This document shows, one piece after another, positions 45,353 to 55,839 of a stretch of DNA of 64,000 nucleotides. Source of the stretch: Ahaetulla prasina (Eukaryota; Chordata; Lepidosauria; Squamata; Colubridae); NCBI RefSeq assembly GCF_028640845.1, contig NC_080540.1, positions 93,446,061 through 93,510,060 of the forward strand, in the 5' to 3' direction. Both the position numbers and the translations under genes were made by a program. Position 1 is the stretch's first letter. Every line of letters begins with the position of its first letter. The notes beneath the pieces are model-generated. The model saw nothing but the letters and a program-made list of their open reading frames with translations, ran no database searches and was not told the DNA's origin.

Positions 45353-45389
45353 ATATATATACACACACACACACATATGCACACACACA
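45353..45389. repeat. (AT)n/(AC)n microsatellite
   Basis: Alternating AT then AC dinucleotides directly outside the right arm of the palindrome. Confidence 0.9.
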
Positions 45390-45845
45390 AAGGATCTCCA
45401 GCATGGGTTTTCCCTTTGATGCATGCTCGCTATCAGCTGCCATAGTAATGGGGGGGAGTGGGATGACATTGGGTTTAGGGAAGTGAGCTTGTGTGATGAA
45501 GGCTCATGTGGACTAAAAGGGAGGTTTGCTCTCAAGAATTACTGCGCTGCTGAATGGAGTTGTTTACCCCCAATCAAGGCCAATCGTCCTAGAATTCCAG
45601 ATGGACAAAAGTACCTGAAGATGTGCTCCATATGATACTATCTGGGATGTGGATTGGACATTCAGCATGGATCCTTGGGGTGGGGGGGAGGGATTTGGGG
45701 AAACTTTCAATATTTAACTTTCATGCCTTTTGGATCAGATTTTTCTTTTCACCGTTATCATTTCAAACTCAGTAAAATTACCTCTTCTCTACTTCAATGG
45801 AGTCAGGGGGTTTCGTTCTTGGGTTTTGAATGGGTGCAGGTCTGA
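45390..45845. other. Unassigned; possible leader of the Gypsy-like fragment
   Basis: Moderately GC-rich stretch with G runs (45,450 and 45,678-45,689). Frames at 45423-45635 and 45654-45845 are without domains. It could hold a degraded LTR of the downstream gag fragment, but no LTR ends were found. Confidence 0.3.
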
Positions 45846-45849
45846 CATT

Positions 45850-46640
45850 AAGCAGGATCTGCTTTATTGGCCAACCTGGAGACCTAGTCTACCAAGGGAG
45901 CTGAGCTCACAACCCACAGAAACGATCAGGAAGACTGGGGAGCCCTGGGGTTGATCTCCCCCCAGCTGCACCATTGCCAGGAGGAGACAGAGTGGCTGGA
46001 TGAGCTGCAGCTCGAGGAGAAACCAGTCCAAGCCAGATGGTCATTGGGTGTAGGATACATGGAACACCCAGAGATGCACATCCTGAGGGTGACTGTTGCC
46101 AGATACCAATGGGGTGATGATGCCTTGCAGGATGCCAACAAAAAGGATCTCCTGCTGACCCATGCCCTGCACTCAAAAGTTGGAGAGCTCAGGAGGCCCT
46201 CACACAGAAACATGCCCTGCCAATGCGTGGAGAAGCTGGAGTGGCAGCGAGGGGAGCCGGCATCTCTGCAACCCCAGCTGTGATTCCTGTAGCTCAGCAG
46301 GGGCCAGCTCCAGCGGAAGCTGTCCTAGCCGCGCCACTATTTCAGCCCAGGTCCCCCCAATGGGGAAACACCGAATTCCAAAGGTTCCTCAGCTGGGAGT
46401 AAAATACAGAGGGGATCCCAAAGCCCTGGGATTATTTCTAGCTCAAGTCTGGAATCACATGCAGGAGTATGGGGAGGAAGCAGCCAAAGTGAGATGTGTC
46501 ACCATGGCCCTAGAAGAGGCTGCAGCGACCTTTCAAAGTCCTCCCGTCTGAGAGATTACAACCAGTTTATGATGGTGCTCCATGCCAAATGCAAATTTTC
46601 TCCCTATAATACTCAGAGATTGGCCTCAAGTCACTCAAGC
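45850..46640 (+). pseudogene. Ty3/Gypsy-type gag fragment, broken
   Basis: The best-preserved part (46,360-46,545) reads VPQLGVKYRGDPKALGLFLA and QVWNHMQEYGEEAAKVRCVT then MALEEAAATF, matching the retrotransposon gag arrangement 'F-GDP..L--FL-Q...Y......K.......L-G-A'. After a break it continues RDYNQFMMVLHAKC (about 46,548-46,590), equivalent to the next gag helix. Upstream 45,950-46,280 shows acidic, glutamine/glutamate-rich frames consistent with a gag N-terminal region. Capsid-like assembly is the family role. No pol, PBS or LTR was found nearby, and several frame changes show it is dead. Confidence 0.6.
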
Positions 46641-46706
46641 TTCTATGACTAAGTATAGATTTGAATCTGGGCCTCCTGGTCCCATCCTAATCACTTATCT
46701 TAAATT
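46615..46706 (-). mobile_element. MIR-like tRNA SINE remnant
   Basis: Plus-strand 'AAGTCACTCAAGC...GATTTGAATCTGGGCCTCCTGG' is the inverse of an old tRNA-SINE core: the inverse of GGTTCAAATC-type B-box and the AGGTGACTT-type body. Decayed; family uncertain. Confidence 0.4.
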
Positions 46707-47226
46707 TAATAAAGCATTGGTTTATATAAAATTGATGTTGACCTTGTAGTGAACACATGGCTAAATCAGTGCAAAGGACACTGATTTTCCTTATTAAAAT
46801 ACAATAGCAATATAGGATGGACATCTTCCATTTGAAATGGGACACAAATGTCTACAAAATAGAGGTTTAGGTTGTTTTCATAAAGTAATATTGTGATTCC
46901 ACAAGTTCATAGTGTAGCAACTCCATCTGAGGCAAGAGAGGAACACAGATTAAAATTGCCTGCCAGCTGCTGCTTTACCCCATTTTCCTGAACCAATGCC
47001 ACATTGGCTGCCCATTTTCTAGGTTATCATCATCAGTTCTGTCTCTAGACTGGACTATGTGCCACCCACACAGTGCCAGGCTAATAGGCAAGAACCCCCT
47101 TTCTTGAATATTTCCCACAGGATGTTTACATCTGCTCAGCCAGCTCTGAACTACAATTTCTGATTAATTGAATTGCAACTTTCTCTGATGTATTTTTCAA
47201 GCCTTGAACAGGACACTATGGTGTCA
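46707..47226. other. No feature recognised
   Basis: AT-rich flank of the DIRS element. Nothing recognised. Confidence 0.45.
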
Positions 47227-47232
47227 GAGAAT

Positions 47233-47373
47233 GGGCGTTGGCTTACCTGAACGCCCCTTCTTGGAGAAGTGGGAATGCTAGTCAGATACATGGGTTTTCC
47301 CTCCTGTCTCTGTGCAAGGACCAAGTCTGCTAGTTCATTTAGCTCTGCCTCTTCCTTTTCTTCTCCAGCTTTT
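47233..47373. repeat. DIRS terminal inverted repeat (3' end of element)
   Basis: Inverse copy of 52,955-53,072. The first 44 bp (47,233-47,276) are specific to this end and are found inverted in the internal complementary region. Confidence 0.9.
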
Positions 47374-47483
47374 CAGCAAAGGTGTGTAGCAGACTGTTGT
47401 GTCTACCTGAAATGAGAAACAGTTAGAAACCACCCACCCCGACATCCTTGACCTGGAAGGAACCTAGGGCGGGGCTGAATGGA

Positions 47484-47566
47484 ATTCCCACTTCTCCAAG
47501 AAGGGACATTCAGGTAAGCCAATGCCCATTCTCCCTGTCAGTGGGAATGCCAGTCAGATGCATGGG
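47484..47566. repeat. DIRS internal complementary region
   Basis: First half (47,484-47,529) is the inverse of the outer end at 47,231-47,276, with 3 mismatches in 46. Second half (47,528-47,566) is the inverse of the opposite outer end at 53,034-53,072, with 2 mismatches in 39. The two halves join at the exact element termini, as in the model where this region templates completion and joining of the ends into a circle. Confidence 0.9.
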
Positions 47567-47618
47567 ACATACCAAAGCTGATGTCCTCTCTGGGTGGGAA
47601 GATGATGGTTCCTTCAAT

Positions 47619-49048
47619 CTATTCAGCGATGACCTGCTGCAGCACCCTTCTATCAAATGCAGCAGCAGCGGATGCGTACGCATCTTGGCGGTAATGCCTA
47701 ATAAAAAGTGTCGGTGTGGACCAGGTGGCCGCTTTGCAAATTTTCAGCAATGATGCTTGCGTGTTCCAGGCCGCAGAGGTCACCACACTCTTGGTGGAGT
47801 GGGCTGAAATGCATTGTGGGAGAGGAAGAGCCTGTTGGTTGTAGGCTGAGGCGATAGTAGCCCTAATCCACCTCGCCAGACAATGGGAGGAGGCCTTGGA
47901 TCCCAAGGACGGAGGTTGAAAGGAAACAAACAAGGCCTCTGATTTTCGGAAAGAAGCCGTACGGGTGATGTATATCTTCAATGCCCTACGCACATCCAAG
48001 GTGTGCCAAAGGTGTTCTAAATGATGGATTGGGGATGGGCAGAAGTCCATGATTTCCTGAGCTCAGTGGAAAAAGGAATTGACCTTAGGAACAAAGGTCA
48101 GGTCCAGCCTGAGAACCACCCGATCCCTATGAAACACACAAAGGTCCTTCCTAATAGAGAGAGCTGCAAGCTCGGAGACGCGTCTGGCCAAGGTAATGGT
48201 GACGAGGAAGGAGACCTTGAGTGATAAGAGTCGTAGTGATGTTGAACGAAGAGGCTCAAAAAAGCTGTAAGAACGACATTTAAATGCCAAGTGGGGAAGG
48301 ATTGAATTGTAGGAGGGCGTAGATTGGACGTCCCTCGCAGGAAGTGCCGGATGAGAGGATCTTTGGTTGCTGCTGTAAGGGACCTGCCAGGCAGAATGGA
48401 GGAGATGGCCGCCACTTGCCTCCTCAATGTGTTGGGGGCCAGTCCTGCCTCCAATCCATCCTGGAGGAAAAGGAGGATGTTGTACACGGAAGCCTCCAGT
48501 GGCACAACAGAATGGGACATGCACCATTTTGTGAAGGCGCGCCTGGTGGCCTCGTAAATACGGATAGTCAAACCCCGTCTAGAGGCCTGCAAGGTGACTA
48601 TGATTCTGTGTGGAAGGTTAGAACTTCTTAGTAGATGCCGCTCAATCTCCACACGGTGAGGTGAAACCACTGTGGGTTGGGATGGTTGATGTAGCCCTGT
48701 GTGAGAATCACCTGATTGTTGGGAATTGTCCATGGTGGAGCCACCGACAGGCCCAGCAGATCGGCGTACCAAGGCCTCCTGGGCCATCGGGGAGCCACCA
48801 GAATCAACTCCGCCTTGTGCAGTAAGAGTTTCGATATGACCTTGGGAATGAGTGGGAGAGGGGGAAAAACATAGAGGAGGCCATGAAGCCAAGGAGATCG
48901 CAGGGCATCCACTGCCTCCACCCCTGGAGATGGGTACCGAGAGAAGAAGCGTGGGACCTGATGATTCTTCTGTGATGTGAAGAGGTCCACTGCCGGGAGG
49001 CCGAACCTGGCAGACAGCTGTTGGAATAGGCTGGGATGTAGTGACCAT
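47619..49048 (-). pseudogene. DIRS tyrosine recombinase, one frameshift and one stop
   Basis: The N-terminal SAM-like part is readable at about 48,620-48,270 (ATRRAFTKWCMSHSVVPLEA, LLFLQDGLEAGLAPNTLRR, DPLIRHFLRG). After a frame change near the A-run at about 48,260, ARRVSELAAL carries the first catalytic Arg and is followed by FVPKVNSFFH. A TGA at 48,065-48,063 then interrupts the same frame. The C-terminal part reads SHCLARWIRATIASAY, AHSTKSV (usually an H-x-x-R box, here Lys), and FIRHYRQDAY with the expected nucleophilic tyrosine. The enzyme would cut and rejoin the circular intermediate at the target. Non-functional as read. Confidence 0.88.
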
Positions 49049-50828
49049 TCTGCCGGGTCAGTCTCTCGTGACTGAGGGCATCCGCTTGGAGATTCAGGTG
49101 ACCTGAAATATGAGCTGCTGAAATGGATTTGAGATGTGCTTCTGCCCAGAGTCCCAGAAGAAGAGCTTCTGTCATGAGGGACTTGGAGTGAGTGCCCCCT
49201 AGACGGTTGACGTGCGCTTTTGCTATGGTGTTGTTTGTCATAACTAGCACGTGATGGTCCGCAACTAGATGGGCGAAGTTGCGCAGAGGAAGGTAGATTG
49301 CTCTTAGTTCCAGGATGTTGATGTTCAATTGTGACTCCTCGGGTGACCAACAACCCTGGATCATGTGGGTCCCCAGATGGGCACCCCAGCCGACGAGACT
49401 GGCATCTGTGGTGAGACTCACTGTGTGTTGATTCCTGAAGAGGCTGCCCTTGGCAATGGCGTTGGACGACCACCAATGTAGGGAGTCCCGAACGTCTTGC
49501 GGAATGGTGACCATCACTGAAGAAGAGCTGTGGTGCTTCTTTTGGTGTGGCAGGGGAAACCATTGTAGAAGCCTGCAATGTAGTTGGAACAATCCCAAAG
49601 TATGACACCATTTTGCCCAGTAATTGGGACAGCTGAAAAAGGGAAGACTTACTGTGGAGATGACAATGACTGGCTAAGGCTGACAGGCTGGCCAGTCGTT
49701 CCTGGGAAACGAACACCAAGGATAGGGAGGAATCTATCTCTGTGCCTAAATGTAAAATACGGGTGGATGGTGATAGAAGGCTCTTGTCCCAATTTATCGA
49801 GAAGCCATGTTCCTGTAATAGTGGTCCTAAGTGGTCCTAAGTGGTCCTAAGATCCTGTCTAGCTGATTGTAAGGAAGTAGATTGAATGAGAATGTCATCC
49901 AAATACGCTTGAAGCCTGATGGGACAGGAGCGTATATGAGCTATGAGAGCTGCTAGAATTTTAGTGAATACTCTCGGGGCCAAGGATAGGCCGAACAGTA
50001 AAGCCCTATACTGAAAATGTTTTCCAGGGTAAGCAAATCTAAGGAACTGTCGGTGGGAAGGGTGTATAGGAATGTGGAGGTAAGCTCCGTCAAATCTATG
50101 GACGACAAGAAATCCCCCATGCGGATGCTCTCCAAAATTGAGGTAAGTGAGTGCATTTTGAACCGGTGATAAGTGATATACCGGTTAAAGGATTTTAAAT
50201 CTAAAATTGCCCACCCGCCCCCCGAGGATTTTCTTACTACAAAAAGTCTGGAGTAAAATTCCATTCGTCTCTGTTCCACAGGGACAGGTTCTATAGCGTT
50301 GATAGAATTGAGATGATTAGTGGCCGATTCTATCAGAGTCCTAGATGATTGAATGTAGGAAACAGGACAGCGAATGAAAAACCTCGGGGGTCTGGCAGAA
50401 AACTCTAGAGTGAGGCCATGTCGAACGGTGGATCTGACCCAGGAATCTGATGTTATGAGGTCCCAGTTGGGCGCAAAGTGGGCCAAACGAACTCCAATTG
50501 GTAGGGAAAGGAGGTTACTTGGAAAGCCTAAAGGGACGTCCTCTGCCCCTCTAAAGGACTTACGTGGGGGAAACCTAGTTCCCTGTCTGACCTGGTTGGT
50601 GTTTTGCTGGAAGCCGCTGGATGGGAAGTAACGTTGGTTACGTTGTTGGTTGGAAGCCGAATCTGAGGAACGAAGGGGCTGAGGTCTGGTGTATTGCTGA
50701 GTGCGGTAATCACTTCTTCTGGACATGGAAGGCAAGATTTTTCTTTTGTCCTTTGTCTCTATTAGGAGAGGGTCTAAAGCAGCTCCAAATAATTTTTCCC
50801 AGAATAAGGGGATGCGGCAAGACGCCAC
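48628..50828 (-). pseudogene. DIRS reverse transcriptase-RNase H, broken
   Basis: N-terminal part (50,828-49,953): WDLITSDSWVRSTVRHGLTL, PVEQRRMEFYSRLFVVRKSS, GGGWAILDLKSFNRYI and MGDFLSSIDLTE, the first catalytic Asp. After a frame change come APRVFTKILAALIAHI and the YLDD catalytic box (about 49,905-49,894). RNase H (49,598-48,804) shows SLTTDASLVGWGAHL, LNINILELRAIYLPL, MTNNTIAKAHVNRLGGTHS and LQADALS; the third acidic position appears as Asn in MTNN. The end (49,000-48,700) reads ARFGLPAVDLFTSQ and LYVFPPLPLIPKV. At least three frame changes. A 10-bp unit repeated three times (49,823-49,852) lies between YLDD and RNase H. Confidence 0.9.
49823..49852. repeat. 10-bp unit repeated three times inside the RT gene
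   Basis: GTGGTCCTAA in three exact tandem copies. It lies in coding sequence, so the extra copies alter the protein length and frame. Confidence 0.9.
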
Positions 50829-52235
50829 TTATTATGGGCATCAGCTTGCCATTGGCGGAGCCATAAAAGGCACCTCAAAGTGACAGAGGCTGCCACTGCT
50901 TTGGCCCCAAATCTGGTGGCATTCAGCATGGCATCCGCTGAGTACTCTAAAGAGGCCTTGATTTTGTTAATATCCTGGTGCGTGTGCACATCAGAGGTAG
51001 GAATGCGAGCCTGGAGCTATTTCAGCCACAGCAATGAAGCCCTGTCAAAAAAGGATGATGCTGTGGAAGCCCTGACCGCCCAGGTGGCCCCCTGGTGGCC
51101 TTTGATCAGAACCCTCTCTGCACGTTTATCCTCCGGCCGGAGCGATTCGTCAGGAGGACCTGTCTGCGGTGCAGAAGATGCCAGAGTGACTATGGGCGCA
51201 TCTACCATAAGGACCTGTAAAATACTATCCAGATTATTAGCAACATTGTACAGTCTTTTATCCAGTCCATTCGGATTGGGACCCGACCCGGGAATCGCCC
51301 ATTGGCATTGCACCACATCATGAAAAAGCTGAGGAGATAGAACAGTCTCAGTTTCAATGGAAGGTTCCTTAAAAGGAGCCGTGGCCGGATCCAAGTCAGA
51401 TTGAGCTTCCTGAGAAGCACGAGAGGTCCCAAACCTGGTGGTGTTTTGGGCTTTAAACAACAAAGATCAAAACATATGTGGCTTGAAAAGGCCAATGAAC
51501 GAGGGTTGATCTGGTTCCAAACCTTCATCATCTGACAAGGACTGTTCCCTGAGGATTTCCTCATCTGAGAAATGTCCCTCATCCTCTTATTCGTGATAAG
51601 TGCCAGATCCTTCTAGGTTAGTAGAAGGATGGAATTGCTCAGCCCTGTGAGAAGTATCCATTCTGGAAGGAGAATTGCTCTGATTAAGGCGCTGAGCCAG
51701 GCCTTACTTAATGGCTTCAGAAATCATCAGACCAAAGGCTTGAGGCACTTGGAATTTTGGTGCAAGAGAAACACCTTGACCCGAGATCGAAGGAGCCACA
51801 GGGGGGATTGCTTGAGCTATTGGCTGGGCTGCAATGGGCTGGATAGCTGGCTCAGGCACAGGCTGGAATAAAAGGTCTAGGCTCGATGGAGAATGTTGGT
51901 TGGATGAAGCCGTGCGATCTGGGGACCAGGCAGTGGAGGCTCCTTGGTTGGGTGAAGCCCTGGCTGGGCTGGGCTGTTACAGGAGAAACAGATAGATTTG
52001 TATGTGCTAGAGAGAAAGCAGGTCTGGAAGCAGCTTGAAGCTGCACTTTATTAATAATCCTCTCTAGGGCCTTGTGTCTGCGCTCCTCCACTTTGGATTG
52101 CTTGAAGGACTTTTCTTTGGGGGCTTTGGCCCTTGATTTAGTGGATTGGGCCGTAGACAAACCTTCCCCGGGGTCAGAGCAGTGCCTGAATCTCCCTCTG
52201 GAAAAGGAGGCTTCGTGTGAGTCAACGTCCGCCAT
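50774..52235 (-). pseudogene. DIRS gag-like ORF, broken
   Basis: A likely start is the ATG at 52,235 (MADVDSHEASFSRGRFRHCS) followed by a basic, serine-rich N-terminus (KSRAKAPKEKSFKQSKVEER). The conserved C-terminal part reads FDRASLLWLK, then after a TAG stop at 51,019-51,017, HTHQDINKIKASLEYSADAM, LNATRFGAKAVAASVTLRCL and WLRQWQADAHNKWRLAASPY, the alpha-helical block of DIRS first ORFs. Frame changes occur near 51,850 and 51,465. Its end overlaps the RT reading frame near 50,800. Confidence 0.8.
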
Positions 52236-52631
52236 TTTGGAAGGTGCTGACTTAAAATGGCCGAAATAGGCGCCAAAAACCGTTTCCCTTGATATGGGAA
52301 ATAAGGGCTCTTATGCGTACTCACCAGCCCTCCTGCATGGCTGTGGCCACGATCTGAGATCCTCAGCTGAGTTGGGAAGACTGCAGAATCACTGGATTAA
52401 ATGGCTCCTGATGAAGATTGGAGCTGGCGGCGCGGAATTCAAACCTCGCGCTTTAAACTGCAGAACTAAGGCTCTCTTTGCAGCAAAAATCGCCCTCCCA
52501 GCCAGGAAAATGAGCGCCCAGGGAGAGGAGGAGATCTCCTGCTGCAATCTCCCTTTCCGATCTGCCGGCCGGCAGATTGGAACCGCAGCTGCGGTCTTCG
52601 GCGGTTTCAGACAAAAGCCCTTTATTTAAGT

Positions 52632-52827
52632 CAGTGGTTCCCAACCTTTTCTTGTTTGAGGCACAACCTTTTCTTGTTTGAGGCACCCTTGGAAAGCCTT
52701 TCAAAAGTTCCCGGCACCCTTATAAGGAAATAGATATTTAAAATCTCCGTAGCTCAAAAGTTCCCGGCACCCTCAAAAGATCTCACGGCACCCCTTAGTG
52801 CCGCGGCACACTGGTTGGGAACCACTG
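52632..52827. mobile_element. hAT-type MITE inside the DIRS element, 196 bp
   Basis: Exact TIRs CAGTGGTTCCCAACC at both ends, flanked by an exact 8-bp duplication ATTTAAGT (52,624-52,631 and 52,828-52,835). Internally, TTTTCTTGTTTGAGGCAC occurs twice in tandem and GTTCCCGGCACCCT occurs twice. It sits between the 5' inverted repeat and gag. Confidence 0.95.
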
Positions 52828-52954
52828 ATTTAAGTCTTTATTTAAGTCTTTAAGTCTCCTAAAAGGTGTTAAAAAGGAGCTGAAGAAAACCAATTAAGTA
52901 ATTAAGCTCAGTCAGAGCAGGGTAGACGCGACTGTCCTCTGTGAGACCGAGTCG

Positions 52955-53072
52955 AAAAGCTGGAGAAGGAAAGGAAGAGGCGGAGCTAAATGAATTAGCA
53001 GACTCGGTCCTTGCACAGAGACAGGAGGGAAAACCCACGCATCTGACTGGTATTCCCACTGACAGGGAGAAT
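52955..53072. repeat. DIRS terminal inverted repeat (5' end of element)
   Basis: Inverse of 47,269-47,373 over 105 bp, plus 13 bp specific to this end (53,060-53,072) that reappear in the internal complementary region. Confidence 0.9.
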
Positions 53073-53132
53073 ATCGGGGAACATTAAAGAACAAGCTATA
53101 GTTTACTATGGACAGAAAAATAAATCTTCTTA

Positions 53133-53270
53133 TACCGTGTTTCCCTGAAAATAAGACCCTGTCTTATATTTTTTTGAACCCTGAAATAAGCGCATGGTCT
53201 TATTGCCATGCACTCAAAAGCCCAATTGGGCTTATTATCAGGGGATGTATTATTTTGGGGAAACAGAGTA
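53133..53270. mobile_element. TA-flanked palindromic MITE, 138 bp
   Basis: Second short copy of the 24,763 unit, starting TACCGTGTTTCCCTGAAAAT and ending in the inverse of TACTCTGTTTCCCC. Contains CCCAATTGGG. It lies only 60 bp outside the DIRS terminus. Confidence 0.85.
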
Positions 53271-54675
53271 TTTCTCCAATAAATCTTACATGTTTTAAGG
53301 ATACTTCCTCTATTTGTTCATCTTAATTAATGTTACAATGAGGATAAACAAATTTAGCAAGATAGGAAATACACTAGCAGCATAACAAAAATGTTTACAA
53401 TTTCATTTAAGAGCTGCAGGTGCTCTTTGTCCTTTTGAATTGCCTTGTATCTGTCAACATAGACTATTACAGCTGGACAATCCAGTGAACAGTTTTTATA
53501 TTCTAATCTTGAGTTTATTAGGCATTTAACAACAATCCACTATACTACAAATCTATACCACAAGATTATTTTTCTACCCCACCCCCCGCCCCAAATCTTT
53601 ATGGAAGTCTGGGACATCATATAGAAAACTTTGCTTCATGATTACATATAGCATTGGGTGGGATCAAATTCTAAACTCTACAGGTCTCTTTCAGAATGGG
53701 TATTTATAATATTTTCTGTACGTAATATAAAACTGATTGCCTCATGAGACAAAAACTACATCCCAGATGACAGTGAAGGGTTATTAATTAAGACTGATAT
53801 GTATAGTTTACACTTACTTTGAAATACCTGCAATAATATTTTAATGTTCTTTTTCTAGCCTCTTCGCCCTCTCTGTATTAATTTATCTTCACTACTAAAG
53901 GTGATAAGCAGACTTTTAGGCGTTAGTAGTAGTGGTGATGATAATTCAACAATTTTTATTTATTTTTAGCAGAAGGTCATATATGCATTCCCCATTTGGT
54001 TTCTTTTGTGCATGTTTCAAATTCAGAGTAAAACAGCCATTTCAACTGACACTGAAACCCATGAAGATACTTAGGAGAATTATGCATAATATATTTAAAA
54101 AGATATAATATTAGCCTTAGTATCGGCAAAAAGTATCTACTTTCTAATACAGTTTCAGAATAAAACCCAACTTCCTAGCAAAAAATAACTTATAAATTTT
54201 TCATTCCTCTATTTCCAGGGTTTCGAGAGGTGCATTGAAATTTTGAACAGGAAGAAAAAAATACGCAGCTTTTCTTTTTGCATGATAAAAAATGTTAACA
54301 TTATACCACCCCAATAATCTCATTTTCTACTTCCTCTTTGTTAAACTGCTGGTTGCAGCCAACTCATAATCATAACATGACAGGTCAAATTTTATTGTTT
54401 GTTCCATCCATCATTACTGACATGCTAATTCAAAGTAAGTATGGCACAGACTATTTGCTGCCACTTCTCCCTGTGCAACTACTGTAATTTTAATACAGAG
54501 GGTTATTAGGAAGCACATTTGCCTGCTGTCACTTAGAGACATACCTCTTCCATGCCTTTCCAGACTCTATATAATTATGCTTTCCCTCCCATGATATATT
54601 TAGTATTCCTTACAACTATCAGACAAATAACTCAGAGGCTAACACCAGTGACTGTCATGGGATGCAACCAGTAAT
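53271..54675. other. No feature recognised
   Basis: AT-rich DNA without recognised element or gene. Confidence 0.45.
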
Positions 54676-54679
54676 AATG

Positions 54680-55335
54680 TACAGGACAGGTAGTCCTTGA
54701 CTTACAACAGTTCATTTAATGACCGTTCAAAGTTACAATGGCACTGAAAAAAGTGACTTATAACTTTTTTCACATTTACGACCATTGCAGCATCTCCATA
54801 GTCATGTGATCAAGATTCAGACACTTGGGAACTGACCCATATTTATGACAATTGAAGTGTCCTGGGGTCATGTGATCACCTTTTGCTATTTTCTGACAAG
54901 CAAAGCCCATTATTAACACAGCTGCTTGCAATTACTGCAAGTTCGAGTCCCACCAGGCCCAAGGTTGACTCAGCCTTCCATCCTTTATAAGGTAGGTAAA
55001 ATGAGGACCCAGATTGTTGGGGGCAATAAAAGTTGACTTTGTATATAATATACAAATGGATGAAGACTATTGCTTAACATAGTGTAAGCCGCCCTGAGTC
55101 TTCGGAGAAGGGCAGGATATAAATTCAAATAAAATAAAAAATAAAAAAATAAAAATAAATAAAATGGGAAAGCCAGATTCATTTAACAACCATGTTAATA
55201 ACTTAACAACTGCAATGATTCCCTTAACAACTGTGGCAAGAAAGGTCTTAAATTGGGGCAAAGTTCACTTAACAAATGTCTTGCTTAGCAATAGAAATGT
55301 TGAGCTCAATTGTGGTCATAAGTTGAGAACCTGTA
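54680..55335. mobile_element. TA-flanked MITE split by a SINE
   Basis: The left end reads TACAGG.ACAGGTAGTCCTTGACTTAC and the right end, inverted, reads TACAGGTTCTCAACTTATGACC. Left (54,680-54,930) and right (55,166-55,335) parts are each full of GTTAAG/CTTAAC and TTACAA motifs and together form one foldback element. Target TA fits Tc1/mariner-type. A SINE occupies 54,935-55,165. Confidence 0.8.
54935..55165 (+). mobile_element. tRNA-derived SINE with LINE-like tail
   Basis: A truncated head with B-box AAGTTCGAGTCCCACC, then AGGTTGACTCAGCCTTCCAT, AAAATGAGGACCCAGATTG, and the 3' block GTAAGCCGCCCTGAGTCTTC and GGGCAGGATATAAATTC, followed by an A-rich AAAT tail. The 3' block equals that of the LINE at 33.6 kb. 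Confidence 0.88.
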
Positions 55336-55740
55336 TAGAGGAGAAGGATGGGTGTGTGGGAAACACAGAGAGGAAAGTATGACAGAAAATATAAAACTCA
55401 CAGAGGTTCACATGCTAGTATGAGGATCAGAGGCTTTATGCCTCTGACCATCATTTAATGAACAGGCTCTAATCATGCCTTGATTAGAGTGAACAAACTC
55501 GAATAGGTCTTTAATCTGATCCAGAACCCTTTTAAAAACATTGTAATAGTGTTGTGCCAATTATTAACAATAAAATGCTAAACTAATAATACTAAGAGGT
55601 CCAAATTACATTGCCATATACTTTGTCCTCTCCCTGAGTTCATTCTGATTTTTAGTTTTCCAGATGACCATGTTTCTCCCTTTGTTTGCAACTATTTGTC
55701 CTTCTTCCAGTTCCTTCTGCAAAATTTCCTTGCTCGCCTT
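55336..55740. other. No feature recognised
   Basis: AT-rich DNA. The frame at 55606-55824 has no domain. Confidence 0.4.
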
Positions 55741-55839
55741 AATGGAATAACAGAGTTGGAAGAGATCTTGGAAGCCTCCTACAATTGACCCCATCCCATT
55801 GGGTTCACAACCCCTAGTGATCACAGAAAAGGAAGTGCA

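Larger units (their letters stand above)
47227..53072 (-). mobile_element. DIRS-like tyrosine-recombinase retrotransposon, about 5.8 kb
   Basis: Gene order on the minus strand is gag, RT/RNase H, tyrosine recombinase. Inverted terminal repeats lie at 47,233-47,373 and 52,955-53,072; 105 bp of them (47,269-47,373 and 52,955-53,059) are over 90% identical by eye. An internal complementary region (47,484-47,566) matches both outer ends. Both ends share GAGAAT (47,227-47,232 and 53,067-53,072). This family replicates through a circular intermediate and inserts by site-specific recombination without target duplication. The insertion is more GC-rich than its surroundings. A 196-bp hAT MITE sits in its 5' part. 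All three coding regions are broken. Confidence 0.92.

Noticed and set aside
45907..46213. Minus-strand frames of 89 and 95 codons
   Set aside because: Antisense of the gag-like fragment, without domain similarity.
50374..52629. Plus-strand frames over the DIRS gag and RT region
   Set aside because: Antisense shadows of the DIRS coding regions. The minus-strand motifs are clear.
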